From Microvirga terricola (lineage in GTDB: Bacteria > Pseudomonadota > Alphaproteobacteria > Rhizobiales > Beijerinckiaceae), in NCBI RefSeq assembly GCF_011777495.1, contig NZ_JAATJS010000005.1, positions 62,001 through 126,000 of the forward strand: a DNA stretch of 64,000 nt, written 5' to 3'. The position numbers and the translations under genes were made by a program. This document shows positions 43,330 to 52,290 of this stretch, piece after piece. Positions within the stretch are counted from its first letter, which is position 1; each line of letters begins with the position of its first letter. The notes under the pieces are model-generated. The model was not told the origin of the DNA. It did no database searches and was given only the letters and a program-made list of their open reading frames with translations.

Positions 43330-43779
43330 TCAGTCCTTCTTGCGATACATGGCAAGCATGCGCTGGGTCACCAGGAAGCCGCCGAAGATGTTGATGGAGG
43401 CGAGAACCACCCCGACGAAGCCGAAGCCGCGCGCCCAGAGCGGCCCGTCGCCAAGCGCGGGAGCCACGTTGACGCCCACCGCCAGCAGCGCGCCGACCAC
43501 GATCACCGAGGAGATCGCGTTCGTCACCGACATGAGCGGCGTGTGCAACGCCGGGGTCACCGACCAGACCACGTAGTAGCCGACGAAGATCGCCAGCACG
43601 AAGATCGCGAGGCGGAACACAGTGGGGTCGACCGCGCCGTGAGTTGCCGTGGAGACCGCCGTCGAAACGACGGTTGCCATCTGATCCGCAATCGCCTGCG
43701 CCGTATCGGCGGCCTGCTGCGCGGCTTTCGCCGCCTCGCGGGCCTGCTCGACAGCCTGTTCGGGCGTGAGTGTCGCCAT
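43330..43779 (-). CDS. pntA2: NAD(P) transhydrogenase subunit alpha, part 2
   Basis: This is the membrane part of the alpha subunit, separate from the NAD-binding part as in many Alphaproteobacteria. The 149-residue product has an Ala/Gln-rich N-terminal helix (about 8-40) and three transmembrane helices (about 55-75, 85-105 and 115-138). It lies between pntA1 and pntB. Confidence 0.92.
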   Translation of the reverse strand: MATLTPEQAVEQAREAAKAAQQAADTAQAIADQMATVVSTAVSTATHGAVDPTVFRLAIFVLAIFVGYYVVWSVTPALHTPLMSVTNAISSVIVVGALLAVGVNVAPALGDGPLWARGFGFVGVVLASINIFGGFLVTQRMLAMYRKKD

Positions 43780-43792
43780 GATATCCCTCTTC

Positions 43793-44929
43793 TTAGGCCG
43801 CCGGCTGGAAGGCCGGGTGAACGATAGCGCCGTCGCGGGTCAGGCAGGTCGCCTTGACGAGTTCATCGTCCCACTTCACGGCAAGTGTCTTGGATGCCTT
43901 GTCGACGAGCGTTTCGACGAAGGCGTAGAGATTTTTCGCATAGAGGCTCGAAGCGGTCGCCGCGAGGCGACCCGGCACGTTGAGGTGCCCGACGATCTTC
44001 ACGCCGTTATGGTCCACGACCTTTCCGGCCTCAGCGAGTTCGACGTTGCCGCCGCGCTCGACCGCGAGATCGACGAGCACGGACCCCGGCTTCATGCTCT
44101 CCACCATCGCGCGCGACACGAGCTTCGGCGCGGGGCGGCCGGGAATCAGGGCCGTCGTGATGACGATGTCCTGCTTGGCGATGTGCGAGGCAACGAGAGC
44201 CGCCTGCTTCTCCTTGTATTCCGCCGACATTTCCTTGGCGTAGCCGCCCGCGGTCTCGGCCTGTTTGAACTCTTCGTCCTCGACCGCGATGAACTTGGCG
44301 CCCAGGCTCTCCACCTGCTCCTTGGCGGCGGGGCGCACGTCGGTCGCCGTCACCACCGCGCCGAGGCGGCGGGCTGTCGCGATGGCCTGAAGGCCAGCCA
44401 CGCCCGCGCCCATGACGAAAACACGTGCCGCAGGCACGGTGCCTGCCGCCGTCATCATCATCGGCATGGCCCGGCCGTATTCGGCCGTCGCATCGATCAC
44501 CGCGCGATAGCCCGCAAGATTCGCCTGGGAGGAAAGAACGTCCATGACCTGCGCGCGGGTGATACGCGGCATCAGCTCCATGGAAAACGCCGCGACCTTG
44601 GCGTCGGCCAGCACCTTCAACGCGGCGTCCTGGCCATAGGGATCCATGATCGCGATCACAGCCGCGCCGGGCTTCACGCCCTTCAGCTCGGCCTCTGCCG
44701 GACGGCGCACCTTGAGGACGATATCCGCATCCTTCAGGGCATCCTGGGCGGTCTTGGCGATGGAAGCACCCGCCGCCTCGAACTCGGCGTCCGGAATGCC
44801 TGCCGCAGTTCCCGCCCCGGCCTGGACGGCCACATCGGCTCCGAGCGCTTTATATTTCTTGACGGTCTCGGGAGTCGCGGCGACGCGTGTCTCCGCCTTG
44901 TCTGTTTCGGAGAGAACGGCGATGCGCAT
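43793..44929 (-). CDS. pntA1: NAD(P) transhydrogenase subunit alpha, part 1
   Basis: This is the soluble NAD(H)-binding subunit (domain I). The start is at ATG 44929 ([20 protein letters not shown]), giving 378 residues; the longer frame reaches 45010. The NAD fold has [20 protein letters not shown] (about residues 172-191) and the alanine dehydrogenase-like start [14 protein letters not shown]. It is first in the pntA1-pntA2-pntB operon. A 224-base region upstream should hold the promoter. Confidence 0.96.
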   Translation of the reverse strand: MRIAVLSETDKAETRVAATPETVKKYKALGADVAVQAGAGTAAGIPDAEFEAAGASIAKTAQDALKDADIVLKVRRPAEAELKGVKPGAAVIAIMDPYGQDAALKVLADAKVAAFSMELMPRITRAQVMDVLSSQANLAGYRAVIDATAEYGRAMPMMMTAAGTVPAARVFVMGAGVAGLQAIATARRLGAVVTATDVRPAAKEQVESLGAKFIAVEDEEFKQAETAGGYAKEMSAEYKEKQAALVASHIAKQDIVITTALIPGRPAPKLVSRAMVESMKPGSVLVDLAVERGGNVELAEAGKVVDHNGVKIVGHLNVPGRLAATASSLYAKNLYAFVETLVDKASKTLAVKWDDELVKATCLTRDGAIVHPAFQPAA

Positions 44930-45153
44930 GCATGACCCCCGGGTGAGAGAATTTTGAACTATCTCTAGCGCACGATCAGCCGAAGGGGAGATAGCCCGGG
45001 GGCGCGGCAATGCACCAGTGTAATGTTGCGAAGCGGAGTCGCGCTAATTGACCTCGTCGCGCCCGCCCCTTTTGCTCGGGCGCAATCCGGACGAAAACCG
45101 TCCCGGATCGCGCCAGGGCATTTCGATAAGCCGGGCCGGGAAGGCCCCGCGTC

Positions 45154-45447
45154 TTAGTAGAAAGCCAGCGCGATGAGCAGCAGGATGGCGACGACCGCCG
45201 GGGCCCGCACGCCGATGGAGGCCGACATGGCGCCGACAGCCCCCGCCACGCCGGACAGGAGAACGCCCAGAATCGCCGTCAACCAAGCGTGTTTCACGCC
45301 GCCGACCGCAAGCGCGATCACCCAGCAGAGAACGACGACGGTGCCGATTTCGGCGAAATGGACGAAGCCGCGATAGGTCGCTTCGTGCGCGGCCTCATCC
45401 ATATCCGGATGGTAACCCCCGTTGGACGCATTATTCGTATTGGCCAT
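45154..45447 (-). CDS. aa3-type cytochrome c oxidase subunit IV
   Basis: This is a 97-residue product of the small alphaproteobacterial oxidase subunit IV family. It begins with a hydrophilic stretch and the family motif HPDMDEAAHEATYRGFV (about 13-29), then two or three hydrophobic segments (about 31-47, 50-72 and 78-95). The known Paracoccus-type subunit has one helix, so the extra C-terminal helices are a longer variant. It is an accessory subunit of the terminal oxidase in the inner membrane. No catalytic oxidase genes are nearby. Confidence 0.8.
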   Translation of the reverse strand: MANTNNASNGGYHPDMDEAAHEATYRGFVHFAEIGTVVVLCWVIALAVGGVKHAWLTAILGVLLSGVAGAVGAMSASIGVRAPAVVAILLLIALAFY

Positions 45448-45560
45448 GGTGAATGCCCTGTTTCAGCATTTAGTTCTTGATTGTTGCGTTTACCCCATGC
45501 GGTGAGGCGCCGCAATCTTTCGCATGGGCCCCGGCAAAACTTTGTGGACGCCCGGCTTCG

Positions 45561-46778
45561 TCACTTAATTCCCAGGAATTCACGCCATTGCGGCAGGCAG
45601 ACGGTTTGGAAGTCATATTTTTCCAAAGCGATTTTGCGCGCTTCCGCAGCCATTTCGGCGGCCTTGGCCTTGTCGGTGAGGGTTTTGCGCACCTGTTCCG
45701 CCAGCGCCTTCTCGTCGAAGAAGGGGAAAAGACGGCCATTGACGCCGTCCTTGATAACCTCCCGAACGGGATCGGTGTCCGAGGCCACGATCCGGCATCC
45801 GAGCGCCATGGATTCCACCAGCGACCACGACAGGACGAAGGGGTAGGTCAGGTAAAGGTGGGCGGAGGAAATCTGCAGCACCTTGACGAAGTGGTCATAA
45901 GGCAGGCGGCCGACAAAATGGACGCGCGACCAGTCCACCGGGCGCGGAATCCTCTCGCGGAACACGTCGAACCAGGTCTTTCCGTCCGGCGCATTGGCTG
46001 AATAACTCGTGCCGTTGCCGCCGATGACGACGATCTGCACCTGCGGATCGATGTCCAAGAGGTCCGGCAGACTGCGGAAAACCACGTGCGAGCCGCGCAT
46101 CGGCTCGATATTCCGCGCGACATACGTGACGACCGGGGTGTCCTGATTGAGCTTGGGGCCGTTCTCCCCAAGCTGGACCGAAATGCCGGGATTGGGCTTC
46201 AGGTTCTGGGCGTCGATACCGTCATGGATGATTGCCACCCGGTCGCGCAGATAGGTCGGGAAGGTGTCACGCTGATACTGCGTCGGCGCCACTGCGAGAT
46301 CGGCGGCGTCGAGGGCGCCGAGCTGCATGGCGTTCTTGACGCGTAACCTCCACACGGTTTCCGCGTTCGTGACCGGGAATTCCGGGTCGAAATCGAGGTC
46401 CTGCCCCTTGGCGGCATAATAATATTCGAAATAAGCGACATGGCGGGCGTCAGGCCACACGTCCTTCAGGAACAGGTTTTCGCCCCAGCCCGTATTCACC
46501 ACCACGAGGTCGGGCCGAAAGCCCATTTCGGCCAGCCCGCGAGCGCGGTGGGCGACGCCATAAGCGCGGCGCAGGCGGGGAATGACCGGGGAGAAGCGGT
46601 TCTCGAACTTCGGATCCTCCGGCCCATCCACCGGGTCGTAGGCGAAATACTTCACACCCGGCAGCGGGCAGGTTTTCAGCATCCCGAGGGCGACGACCTC
46701 GTGACCTTCCTTCACCAGCGCGCTCGCTAGACGCCCGAACTGCCCGGGAAAGTTCTGGTGCACGAAAACGATTTTCAT
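45561..46778 (-). CDS. Glycosyltransferase (family 4, GT-B fold)
   Basis: This is a 405-residue product with a GT-B start MKIVFVHQNFPGQFGRLASA and a second domain containing IVVIGGNGTSYS (about residue 248) and the catalytic-region Glu in VESMALGCRIVASDTDPVREVI (about 345-366). This is the retaining GT4 pattern E-x7-E equivalent near the donor nucleotide. It may add a sugar to surface polysaccharide. No partner genes are visible. Confidence 0.85.
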   Translation of the reverse strand: MKIVFVHQNFPGQFGRLASALVKEGHEVVALGMLKTCPLPGVKYFAYDPVDGPEDPKFENRFSPVIPRLRRAYGVAHRARGLAEMGFRPDLVVVNTGWGENLFLKDVWPDARHVAYFEYYYAAKGQDLDFDPEFPVTNAETVWRLRVKNAMQLGALDAADLAVAPTQYQRDTFPTYLRDRVAIIHDGIDAQNLKPNPGISVQLGENGPKLNQDTPVVTYVARNIEPMRGSHVVFRSLPDLLDIDPQVQIVVIGGNGTSYSANAPDGKTWFDVFRERIPRPVDWSRVHFVGRLPYDHFVKVLQISSAHLYLTYPFVLSWSLVESMALGCRIVASDTDPVREVIKDGVNGRLFPFFDEKALAEQVRKTLTDKAKAAEMAAEARKIALEKYDFQTVCLPQWREFLGIK

Positions 46779-46836
46779 TGTTGCCCCCTGACGTGCGGTA
46801 AGGCTCTACGGCCAGACGAGGAAACGCGCAACTCCA

Positions 46837-48195
46837 TTACGTTGGAATTTGCAAGCCGGCGGCGGTCAGGACCTCGGCCTGCCGGCGGGCGAGAGCCTCG
46901 AGGGAAAAGTGCTCGATCTCTTCCTCAAAGAGGCGGTGGTAGTTCAGCTCTGCCCGCAGGTGCAGGAAGACCGCGCCGAGCCCCACGGCCGCGCGGTCCA
47001 TGAACACGAACTCGCGCGGCACGGTGACAGGCCCCTTCTCTTTGAGCGCCTTATGGACCTGGAAGGCCTGACGACGGCCATATTCGCTGGGCTTCACCCC
47101 ATCGGCCACGGTGCGGACCCGGTCGTCGAGGAGCGGCCCATAGATGAACCGGGCCCAGATATTGAGAATGTCGATCAGCTCATTCGACAGGTTTTTGAAG
47201 CCCCAAGTCTCGTAGGCGTGGACGATGCGGGCCCGGTCGTCCTGTTGCAGGCCGCGATAGAGATCGACGACCCCGCCGACGAAACGGGGATGGAAGATGC
47301 GGATGCAGCCGTAATCCAGCAGGTTGATGCCCTGCGCCTCACCGCCTTCGGAAAAGACCGTGTAATTGCCGAGATGCGGATCGCCGTGAATGACTGCGGC
47401 GTGGCTGAAGGGATGCCACCAGGCCTTGAACATGGCGTGGGCAAGCCGGTTGCGGATTACCGTTTCGGCCTGCGTGAACTGCAGGATCTTTTCGCCGTCG
47501 AGCCAGCTCAAGCTCAAGAGCCGCTTGGTCGAAAGCTCCGGGTAAACCTCGGGCACCCGGACTTCCTCGATGCCGGAGAGGGCCAGCGCATAAAGCGCCA
47601 CATGCTTCGCCTCGCGTTCGTAATCCAACTCTTCTCGCACACGTTCGCCGATTTCCTTGGCGATCTCGCGCGTGTCGATGGCGGGGTCCATGCGGCGATG
47701 GAGGGCAAATACCCATTCAAGCTGCACTAGATCCGCCTCTACGGCGGATTGCATGTCGGGATACTGCAACTTGCAAGCCAGACGCGCGCCATCCTTGGTC
47801 GTTGCGTGATGAACTTGACCGAGGGACGCCGCGGCGGCTGGGTGCAGATCGAAAGAGCCAAAGCGCTTTTCCCAGTCGGGGCCTAATTCCGCCTGCATCC
47901 GCCGTTTCACAAAGGCTGCGCCCATGGGCGGCGCTTCGCTCTGCAGCTTCTGCAACTCGGCGGCATATTCCGGCGGGATCAGATCGGGAATGGTGGCGAG
48001 CAGTTGCGCCACCTTCATGATCGGCCCCTTTAGCCCGCCGAGCGCCTGAGCAAGCGCCGCCGCATTGGCCGCGCCATCCTCGAAACCGAGAAGCCGTGCC
48101 CCCGCGATGCGGGCCGCGACGCCGCCCATATTGGCGCCGACGCGGGCATAGCGCACGGCGCGGGCGGAGAAGCGGTTCGCTTCGTTGTCGGCCAT
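46837..48195 (-). CDS. ABC1/AarF/UbiB-family atypical kinase-like protein
   Basis: This is a 452-residue member of the ADCK/UbiB family, which in other bacteria and mitochondria supports ubiquinone synthesis or distribution. The Ala-rich nucleotide loop appears as AAASLGQVH (about residues 121-129), the Lys in ARLACKLQYPD (about 136-146), the catalytic HGDPHLGN (about 270-277) and the metal DYG (about 297-299). The N-terminal KxGQ-type motif is present as the variant MKVAQLLATIPD. It precedes pepF by 10 bases in reading order after it (pepF is upstream), so they may be co-transcribed. Confidence 0.88.
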   Translation of the reverse strand: MADNEANRFSARAVRYARVGANMGGVAARIAGARLLGFEDGAANAAALAQALGGLKGPIMKVAQLLATIPDLIPPEYAAELQKLQSEAPPMGAAFVKRRMQAELGPDWEKRFGSFDLHPAAAASLGQVHHATTKDGARLACKLQYPDMQSAVEADLVQLEWVFALHRRMDPAIDTREIAKEIGERVREELDYEREAKHVALYALALSGIEEVRVPEVYPELSTKRLLSLSWLDGEKILQFTQAETVIRNRLAHAMFKAWWHPFSHAAVIHGDPHLGNYTVFSEGGEAQGINLLDYGCIRIFHPRFVGGVVDLYRGLQQDDRARIVHAYETWGFKNLSNELIDILNIWARFIYGPLLDDRVRTVADGVKPSEYGRRQAFQVHKALKEKGPVTVPREFVFMDRAAVGLGAVFLHLRAELNYHRLFEEEIEHFSLEALARRQAEVLTAAGLQIPT

Positions 48196-48205
48196 CGGAT
48201 CCGCC

Positions 48206-50077
48206 TCAGGCCTCCTTTTCCATCGCCTCGAGTTCGCCGATCAGCCGCTCGATCATCGACAACCCGATCTGCCAGAACGATGGATCGCGGGCGTTCAGCC
48301 CGAAGGGCGCGAGAAGCTCGGAATAATGCTTGGTTCCGCCTGCCGAGAGCAGCGCGAAATACCGGTCCACGAAGCCCTCATTCGAGCGCTCGTAGATGCC
48401 GTAGAGCGAATTCACCAGGCAATCGCCGAAGGCATAGGCATAGACGTAGAACGGCGAGTGGATGAAGTGCGGAATGTAGGACCAGAAGGTCTCATAACCC
48501 GGCCCGAGACGCACCGAGGGGCCGAGGCTCTCGTCCTGCACGGACATCCAGAGTTCGCAGAGCTTGTCTGCCGTCAATTCGCCGTTGCGGCGCTCCAGAT
48601 GCACCTTGCGCTCGAAGGAATAGAACGCGATCTGGCGTACCACCGTGTTGAGCATGTCCTCGACCTTGGCGGCCAGCATCGCCTTGCGTTGCACCTTGTC
48701 TTTCGTCTGATCGAGCAGGCGGCGGAAGGTGAGCATTTCGCCAAACACACTTGCCGTTTCAGCGAGCGTCAAAGGCGTCGGCGCCATGAGCGCGCCGTTT
48801 GGCGCAGCGAGAACTTGGTGCACGCCGTGACCCAACTCATGCGCCAAGGTCATCACGTCGCGCGGCTTGCCCTGGTAGTTCAACAGAACATAGGGATGCG
48901 CCGACGGCACGGTCGGATGCGCGAAGGCGCCGGGGGCCTTGCCCGGACGGGTCGGCGCGTCGATCCAGTTCTCGTCGAAGAAGCGCTGCGCGATGTCGGC
49001 CATGCGCGGCGAGAAGGCGGAATAGGCGGACAACACCGTGTCCTTCGCCTCGTCCCAGGCGATGGTGCGTTGTTCGACCTTCGGCAGAGGCGCATTGCGA
49101 TCCCAATGATCGAGCTTGTCCTTTCCGAACCACTTGGACTTCAAGGTGTAATAGCGATGCGACAGACGCGGATAGGCCTCGCGCACGGCGGAGACCAGCG
49201 CCTCGACCACCTCGCGCTCCACCCGGTTCGCGAGGTGGCGAGAATCCGCCACGTCCTCGAAGCCGCGCCACCGGTCGGAGATTTCCTTGTCCTTGGCGAG
49301 CGTGTTGGTGATCAGCGTGAAGGTGCGCAGATTGTCCTTGAAAGTCTTCGCCAGCGCGTCGGAGGCGTCCTTGCGCACGCTCTCATCCGGGTCTTGCATC
49401 TTGTTGAGCGTCGGCTCGATGGCGAGCTCTTCGCCGCGGACCGTGAAGCGTAAAGAAGCGATGGTTTCGTCGAACAGGCGGTTCCAAGCGGAACGTCCGG
49501 TCACGGACTTTTCGTGGAAAAGCTTCTCGATCGTGTCTTCGAGCTGATAAGGCTTGTCCTTGCGCAGATCTTCGATCCAGGGGCGGTAATGAGCCAGAGG
49601 CTCGGCGCCCATGGCCTTGTCCATCACCGCGTCCTCGATGCGGTTCAGCTCCAACCCGAAGAACAACAGCTCGCTCGATGCAGCCGTCAGGCGTTCCTGC
49701 GTATCGCCATAGAATTTCGCCCGCACCGGATCGGTGGTGTCGCCGGCATAGATCAGCCCCGCGAAGGACATCAGACGCCCGAGCAAGTCCTCCACCGCCT
49801 CATAGCGCTTGATCGCCGCGCCGAGCGTCTCGGCCGGATTGTCACCGCGCGCCAAAGCGTCGAGCTTGCCGCGATAGGCCTCTGCGAGAGCCTTGCACTC
49901 CCCTTCGGCCTTCGCGAGATCGTTCTTGAATGCCTCGCTCTCCATGGACGGATAGAGATCCGTCAAATTCCATTCAGGCAGCGCCCCGAATTCCGACTGC
50001 ACCGCGCCACCGGACAGACCATGATTCATGGGAAGATTGTTTTGAAAATCGAGAGAGCTTGGCATATCCGGAAACAA
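48206..50077 (-). CDS. pepF: M3 family oligoendopeptidase PepF
   Basis: This is a cytoplasmic zinc metallopeptidase cutting short peptides. The 623-residue frame has the zinc motif HELGH in LAHELGHGVHQVL (about residues 411-423) and a third ligand Glu in LAETASVFGEML (about 434-445). The exact start is uncertain: ATGs at 50077, 50065 and 50029 are all in frame and none has a clear ribosome site. The ABC1-like gene follows with a 10-base gap. Confidence 0.92.
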   Translation of the reverse strand: MFPDMPSSLDFQNNLPMNHGLSGGAVQSEFGALPEWNLTDLYPSMESEAFKNDLAKAEGECKALAEAYRGKLDALARGDNPAETLGAAIKRYEAVEDLLGRLMSFAGLIYAGDTTDPVRAKFYGDTQERLTAASSELLFFGLELNRIEDAVMDKAMGAEPLAHYRPWIEDLRKDKPYQLEDTIEKLFHEKSVTGRSAWNRLFDETIASLRFTVRGEELAIEPTLNKMQDPDESVRKDASDALAKTFKDNLRTFTLITNTLAKDKEISDRWRGFEDVADSRHLANRVEREVVEALVSAVREAYPRLSHRYYTLKSKWFGKDKLDHWDRNAPLPKVEQRTIAWDEAKDTVLSAYSAFSPRMADIAQRFFDENWIDAPTRPGKAPGAFAHPTVPSAHPYVLLNYQGKPRDVMTLAHELGHGVHQVLAAPNGALMAPTPLTLAETASVFGEMLTFRRLLDQTKDKVQRKAMLAAKVEDMLNTVVRQIAFYSFERKVHLERRNGELTADKLCELWMSVQDESLGPSVRLGPGYETFWSYIPHFIHSPFYVYAYAFGDCLVNSLYGIYERSNEGFVDRYFALLSAGGTKHYSELLAPFGLNARDPSFWQIGLSMIERLIGELEAMEKEA

Positions 50078-50412
50078 TGTTTGGGATTGGGTTCGATGAA
50101 CATATTGGCCGCCCAGCGCGCAGGATCAACCCAATCTTGTCCGACATCGACAAAGCTAGCGTTAAGCGCAGGTTTACTTCTGTTAAGCAATATGAAGGTT
50201 ACGACATTCTCTCCCACGTTTCGTCATGCCTTTCCCATCCCTCATTGCGGACGACAGCCGGGCTTTTCGCCGGGCCGAAATTCGTCGCGCCGGGAGATGC
50301 CGCATGACGGTTTCGTGCGTTGACCCCGGCGAGTGTGTCGTCACACTGAAGTTTTCCGGGATTATGGAAGAATCACGATTCTTCCGGCCGTATCGTGACG
50401 AGGAACAAGATA
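50078..50412. other. Divergent intergenic region pepF / L,D-transpeptidase
   Basis: This 335-base region carries the start signals of both flanking genes. On the plus side it holds a small inverted repeat AGTGTG-tcgt-CACACT (50332-50347) and, nearer the start codon, the palindrome at 50366-50385. TTGACC at 50320-50325 could be a -35 element but has no good -10. A 64-codon open frame (50226-50420) has no support. Confidence 0.5.
50366..50385 (+). promoter_or_regulatory. Palindrome in the L,D-transpeptidase leader
   Basis: GGAAGAATC (50366-50374), two bases, GATTCTTCC (50377-50385) form a near-perfect 20-base inverted repeat that ends 27 bases before the ATG at 50413. It could be a repressor operator or an mRNA hairpin controlling translation. 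Confidence 0.5.
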
Positions 50413-52173
50413 ATGCGTAGCCTGCGCAGGACGACGCTCTGGGTGGGCCTGATCGGCTCCGTCTCCCTGCTCCCCCTCACGGCCTTCGCGGACGACCAGC
50501 CGATAACCGACCTGACCCAGGTTGTTCAGCCCGCGCTCGTGGAGCCGGCTACACCGTCGTTTCACGATGTCGCCCCCAACACGGCCTCAAAGGACATCGC
50601 GTTTCCTCTCCCGGAAGAGCCGGCCCCCGTCACGATCACGGCCCATGACCTGAAACCTGCCGACGCTCTCGATATTCCCACTCCGTATGTCGCCGCCGCG
50701 ACCATCACTCCCGCCGACTGGTTCCGCATCGCCGTCGAAGGGCGCTTTGCCGACGACGCGTTCATGCGCGATCTGCGCCTGAGCCGCGCCGACCGGGAGG
50801 CCCTTGTTGCGTTTTACGCACAAGCCCAGGCTCCCCTCGCCTGGGCCAAGGACGGAGCCTGGTCTTCGGCCGCTCGCGCCGCCGCTGCACGCCTCAAGGC
50901 CGCCGACGAGGATGGCCTCGATTCGGTCGATTATCCCCTCCCCGACCTCGGAATGGCAAAGGATGCCGCGCCAGTTAAATGGGCCGAGGCGGACCTGAAG
51001 CTGAGCGTTGCCGTCCTGCGCTACGCCCGCGATGCGCGCGGCGGACGCATCGACCCGTCCCGCCTCTCGCCGCTGATCACACCCAAACTCGACCTGCCCA
51101 ATGTTGCTGAGGTGCTTGGCGCGGTGGCGACGGCGAAGGATGCCGGTGCGGCGCTTGCCGCCTATAACCCATCGCATCCCGGCTATCTGGCGCTGAAGAA
51201 GCGCCTCGCCGAGTTGCGCCAGAGCCATCCCTCGCAACCCACCGTGCGCCTTCCCAAGGGCGCGGCGCTCCGCGTCGGCATGGAAGACCCGCGCGTGCCG
51301 CTGATCCGCGCGCGCTTCAATCTGGCCAACGAAACCGGCGGCAAGAATGTCTATGACGAGCGCCTCGCCTCCGCCGTCGCCGCTTTCCAGAAGGAAAAGG
51401 GCCTGCCCAACAACGGCGTGTTGACCCCGCAGACGGCGGCGGCCCTTTCCGGCCCGTCTGTTGCGCAAAGAGAAGGCGAACTGATCGCCAACATGGAGCG
51501 CTGGCGTTGGCTCCCTGCCGATCTCGGCGCGCGGCATATCTTGGTGAATGTGCCTGAATACCGCCTGCGCTTTGTCGATGCTGGCAGCGTGATTCACCAA
51601 ACGCGCGTCATCGTCGGCAAGCAGCAATCGCAGACGCCGATCTTTTCCGGCGACATGAAATATCTGGTCGTGAATCCGTCCTGGACGGTGCCGCCGTCGA
51701 TCCTGAAGAAAGAATTTCTCCCCGGATTGGCGAGCGACCCGGACTATGCGGCCCGCCGGGGATACAAGGTCATCCGCCGCGGCGACCGCATCTCCATTCA
51801 GCAGCCGCCGGGCGAGCGCAATGCGCTGGGCTTCGTCAAGTTCATGTTTCCGAACCAGCACGCGGTCTATCTGCACGACACGCCGAACCGCTCCCTGTTT
51901 TCGGCAGGCAAGCGCGCCTTCAGTCATGGCTGCGTGCGCGTCGAGCAGCCCTTCCAGTTGGCCGAAGAGATTCTCGGGGCTGACAGCTGGTCGCAGCAGA
52001 AGCTGCGCGGCCTGATCGGCAAAGGTGAACGTTACGTCAACCTGCGGACGCCACTGCCTGTGCACCTGACCTATTTCACCCTTGCGGTGGATGAGCGCGG
52101 CGAATTGAAAACCTTTGACGACCTTTATGGCTTCGACCGCAAGGTTCGCGAAGCCCTGGGCTTTTCCTCATAG
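50413..52173 (+). CDS. Murein L,D-transpeptidase (YkuD family, YcbB-like)
   Basis: This is a periplasmic enzyme that makes 3-3 cross-links or attaches proteins to peptidoglycan. The start is at ATG 50413, eight bases after GAGGA (586 residues). It has a signal peptide (about 1-27, ending AFA), a scaffold domain with a peptidoglycan-binding region (about 290-345, KGAALRVGMEDPRVPLIRAR then VAAFQKEKGLP) and a YkuD domain with the His/Ser-Cys motif HDTPNRSLF...FSHGCVRVEQP (about residues 485-512). The layout is that of E. coli LdtD (YcbB), which is beta-lactam-bypass-related. Confidence 0.9.
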   Translation: MRSLRRTTLWVGLIGSVSLLPLTAFADDQPITDLTQVVQPALVEPATPSFHDVAPNTASKDIAFPLPEEPAPVTITAHDLKPADALDIPTPYVAAATITPADWFRIAVEGRFADDAFMRDLRLSRADREALVAFYAQAQAPLAWAKDGAWSSAARAAAARLKAADEDGLDSVDYPLPDLGMAKDAAPVKWAEADLKLSVAVLRYARDARGGRIDPSRLSPLITPKLDLPNVAEVLGAVATAKDAGAALAAYNPSHPGYLALKKRLAELRQSHPSQPTVRLPKGAALRVGMEDPRVPLIRARFNLANETGGKNVYDERLASAVAAFQKEKGLPNNGVLTPQTAAALSGPSVAQREGELIANMERWRWLPADLGARHILVNVPEYRLRFVDAGSVIHQTRVIVGKQQSQTPIFSGDMKYLVVNPSWTVPPSILKKEFLPGLASDPDYAARRGYKVIRRGDRISIQQPPGERNALGFVKFMFPNQHAVYLHDTPNRSLFSAGKRAFSHGCVRVEQPFQLAEEILGADSWSQQKLRGLIGKGERYVNLRTPLPVHLTYFTLAVDERGELKTFDDLYGFDRKVREALGFSS

Positions 52174-52290
52174 GGCTTACGGAATTTTTCTCGCATACTT
52201 AACCTGGAAGTAACCGTCTTCGGCAAAGATCCCTTCACTATAAGGGATGCCGCTCCCACTCCTCGCGGCATGTAAAAGACGAGTATCACA

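Noticed and set aside
42345..43394. Arg/His/Asp-rich plus-strand frame opposite pntB.
   Set aside because: Composition bias and no recognisable domain; pntB on the minus strand is unambiguous.
50226..50420. A 64-codon frame upstream of the L,D-transpeptidase gene.
   Set aside because: No ribosome site, no family, and it contains the regulatory palindrome.
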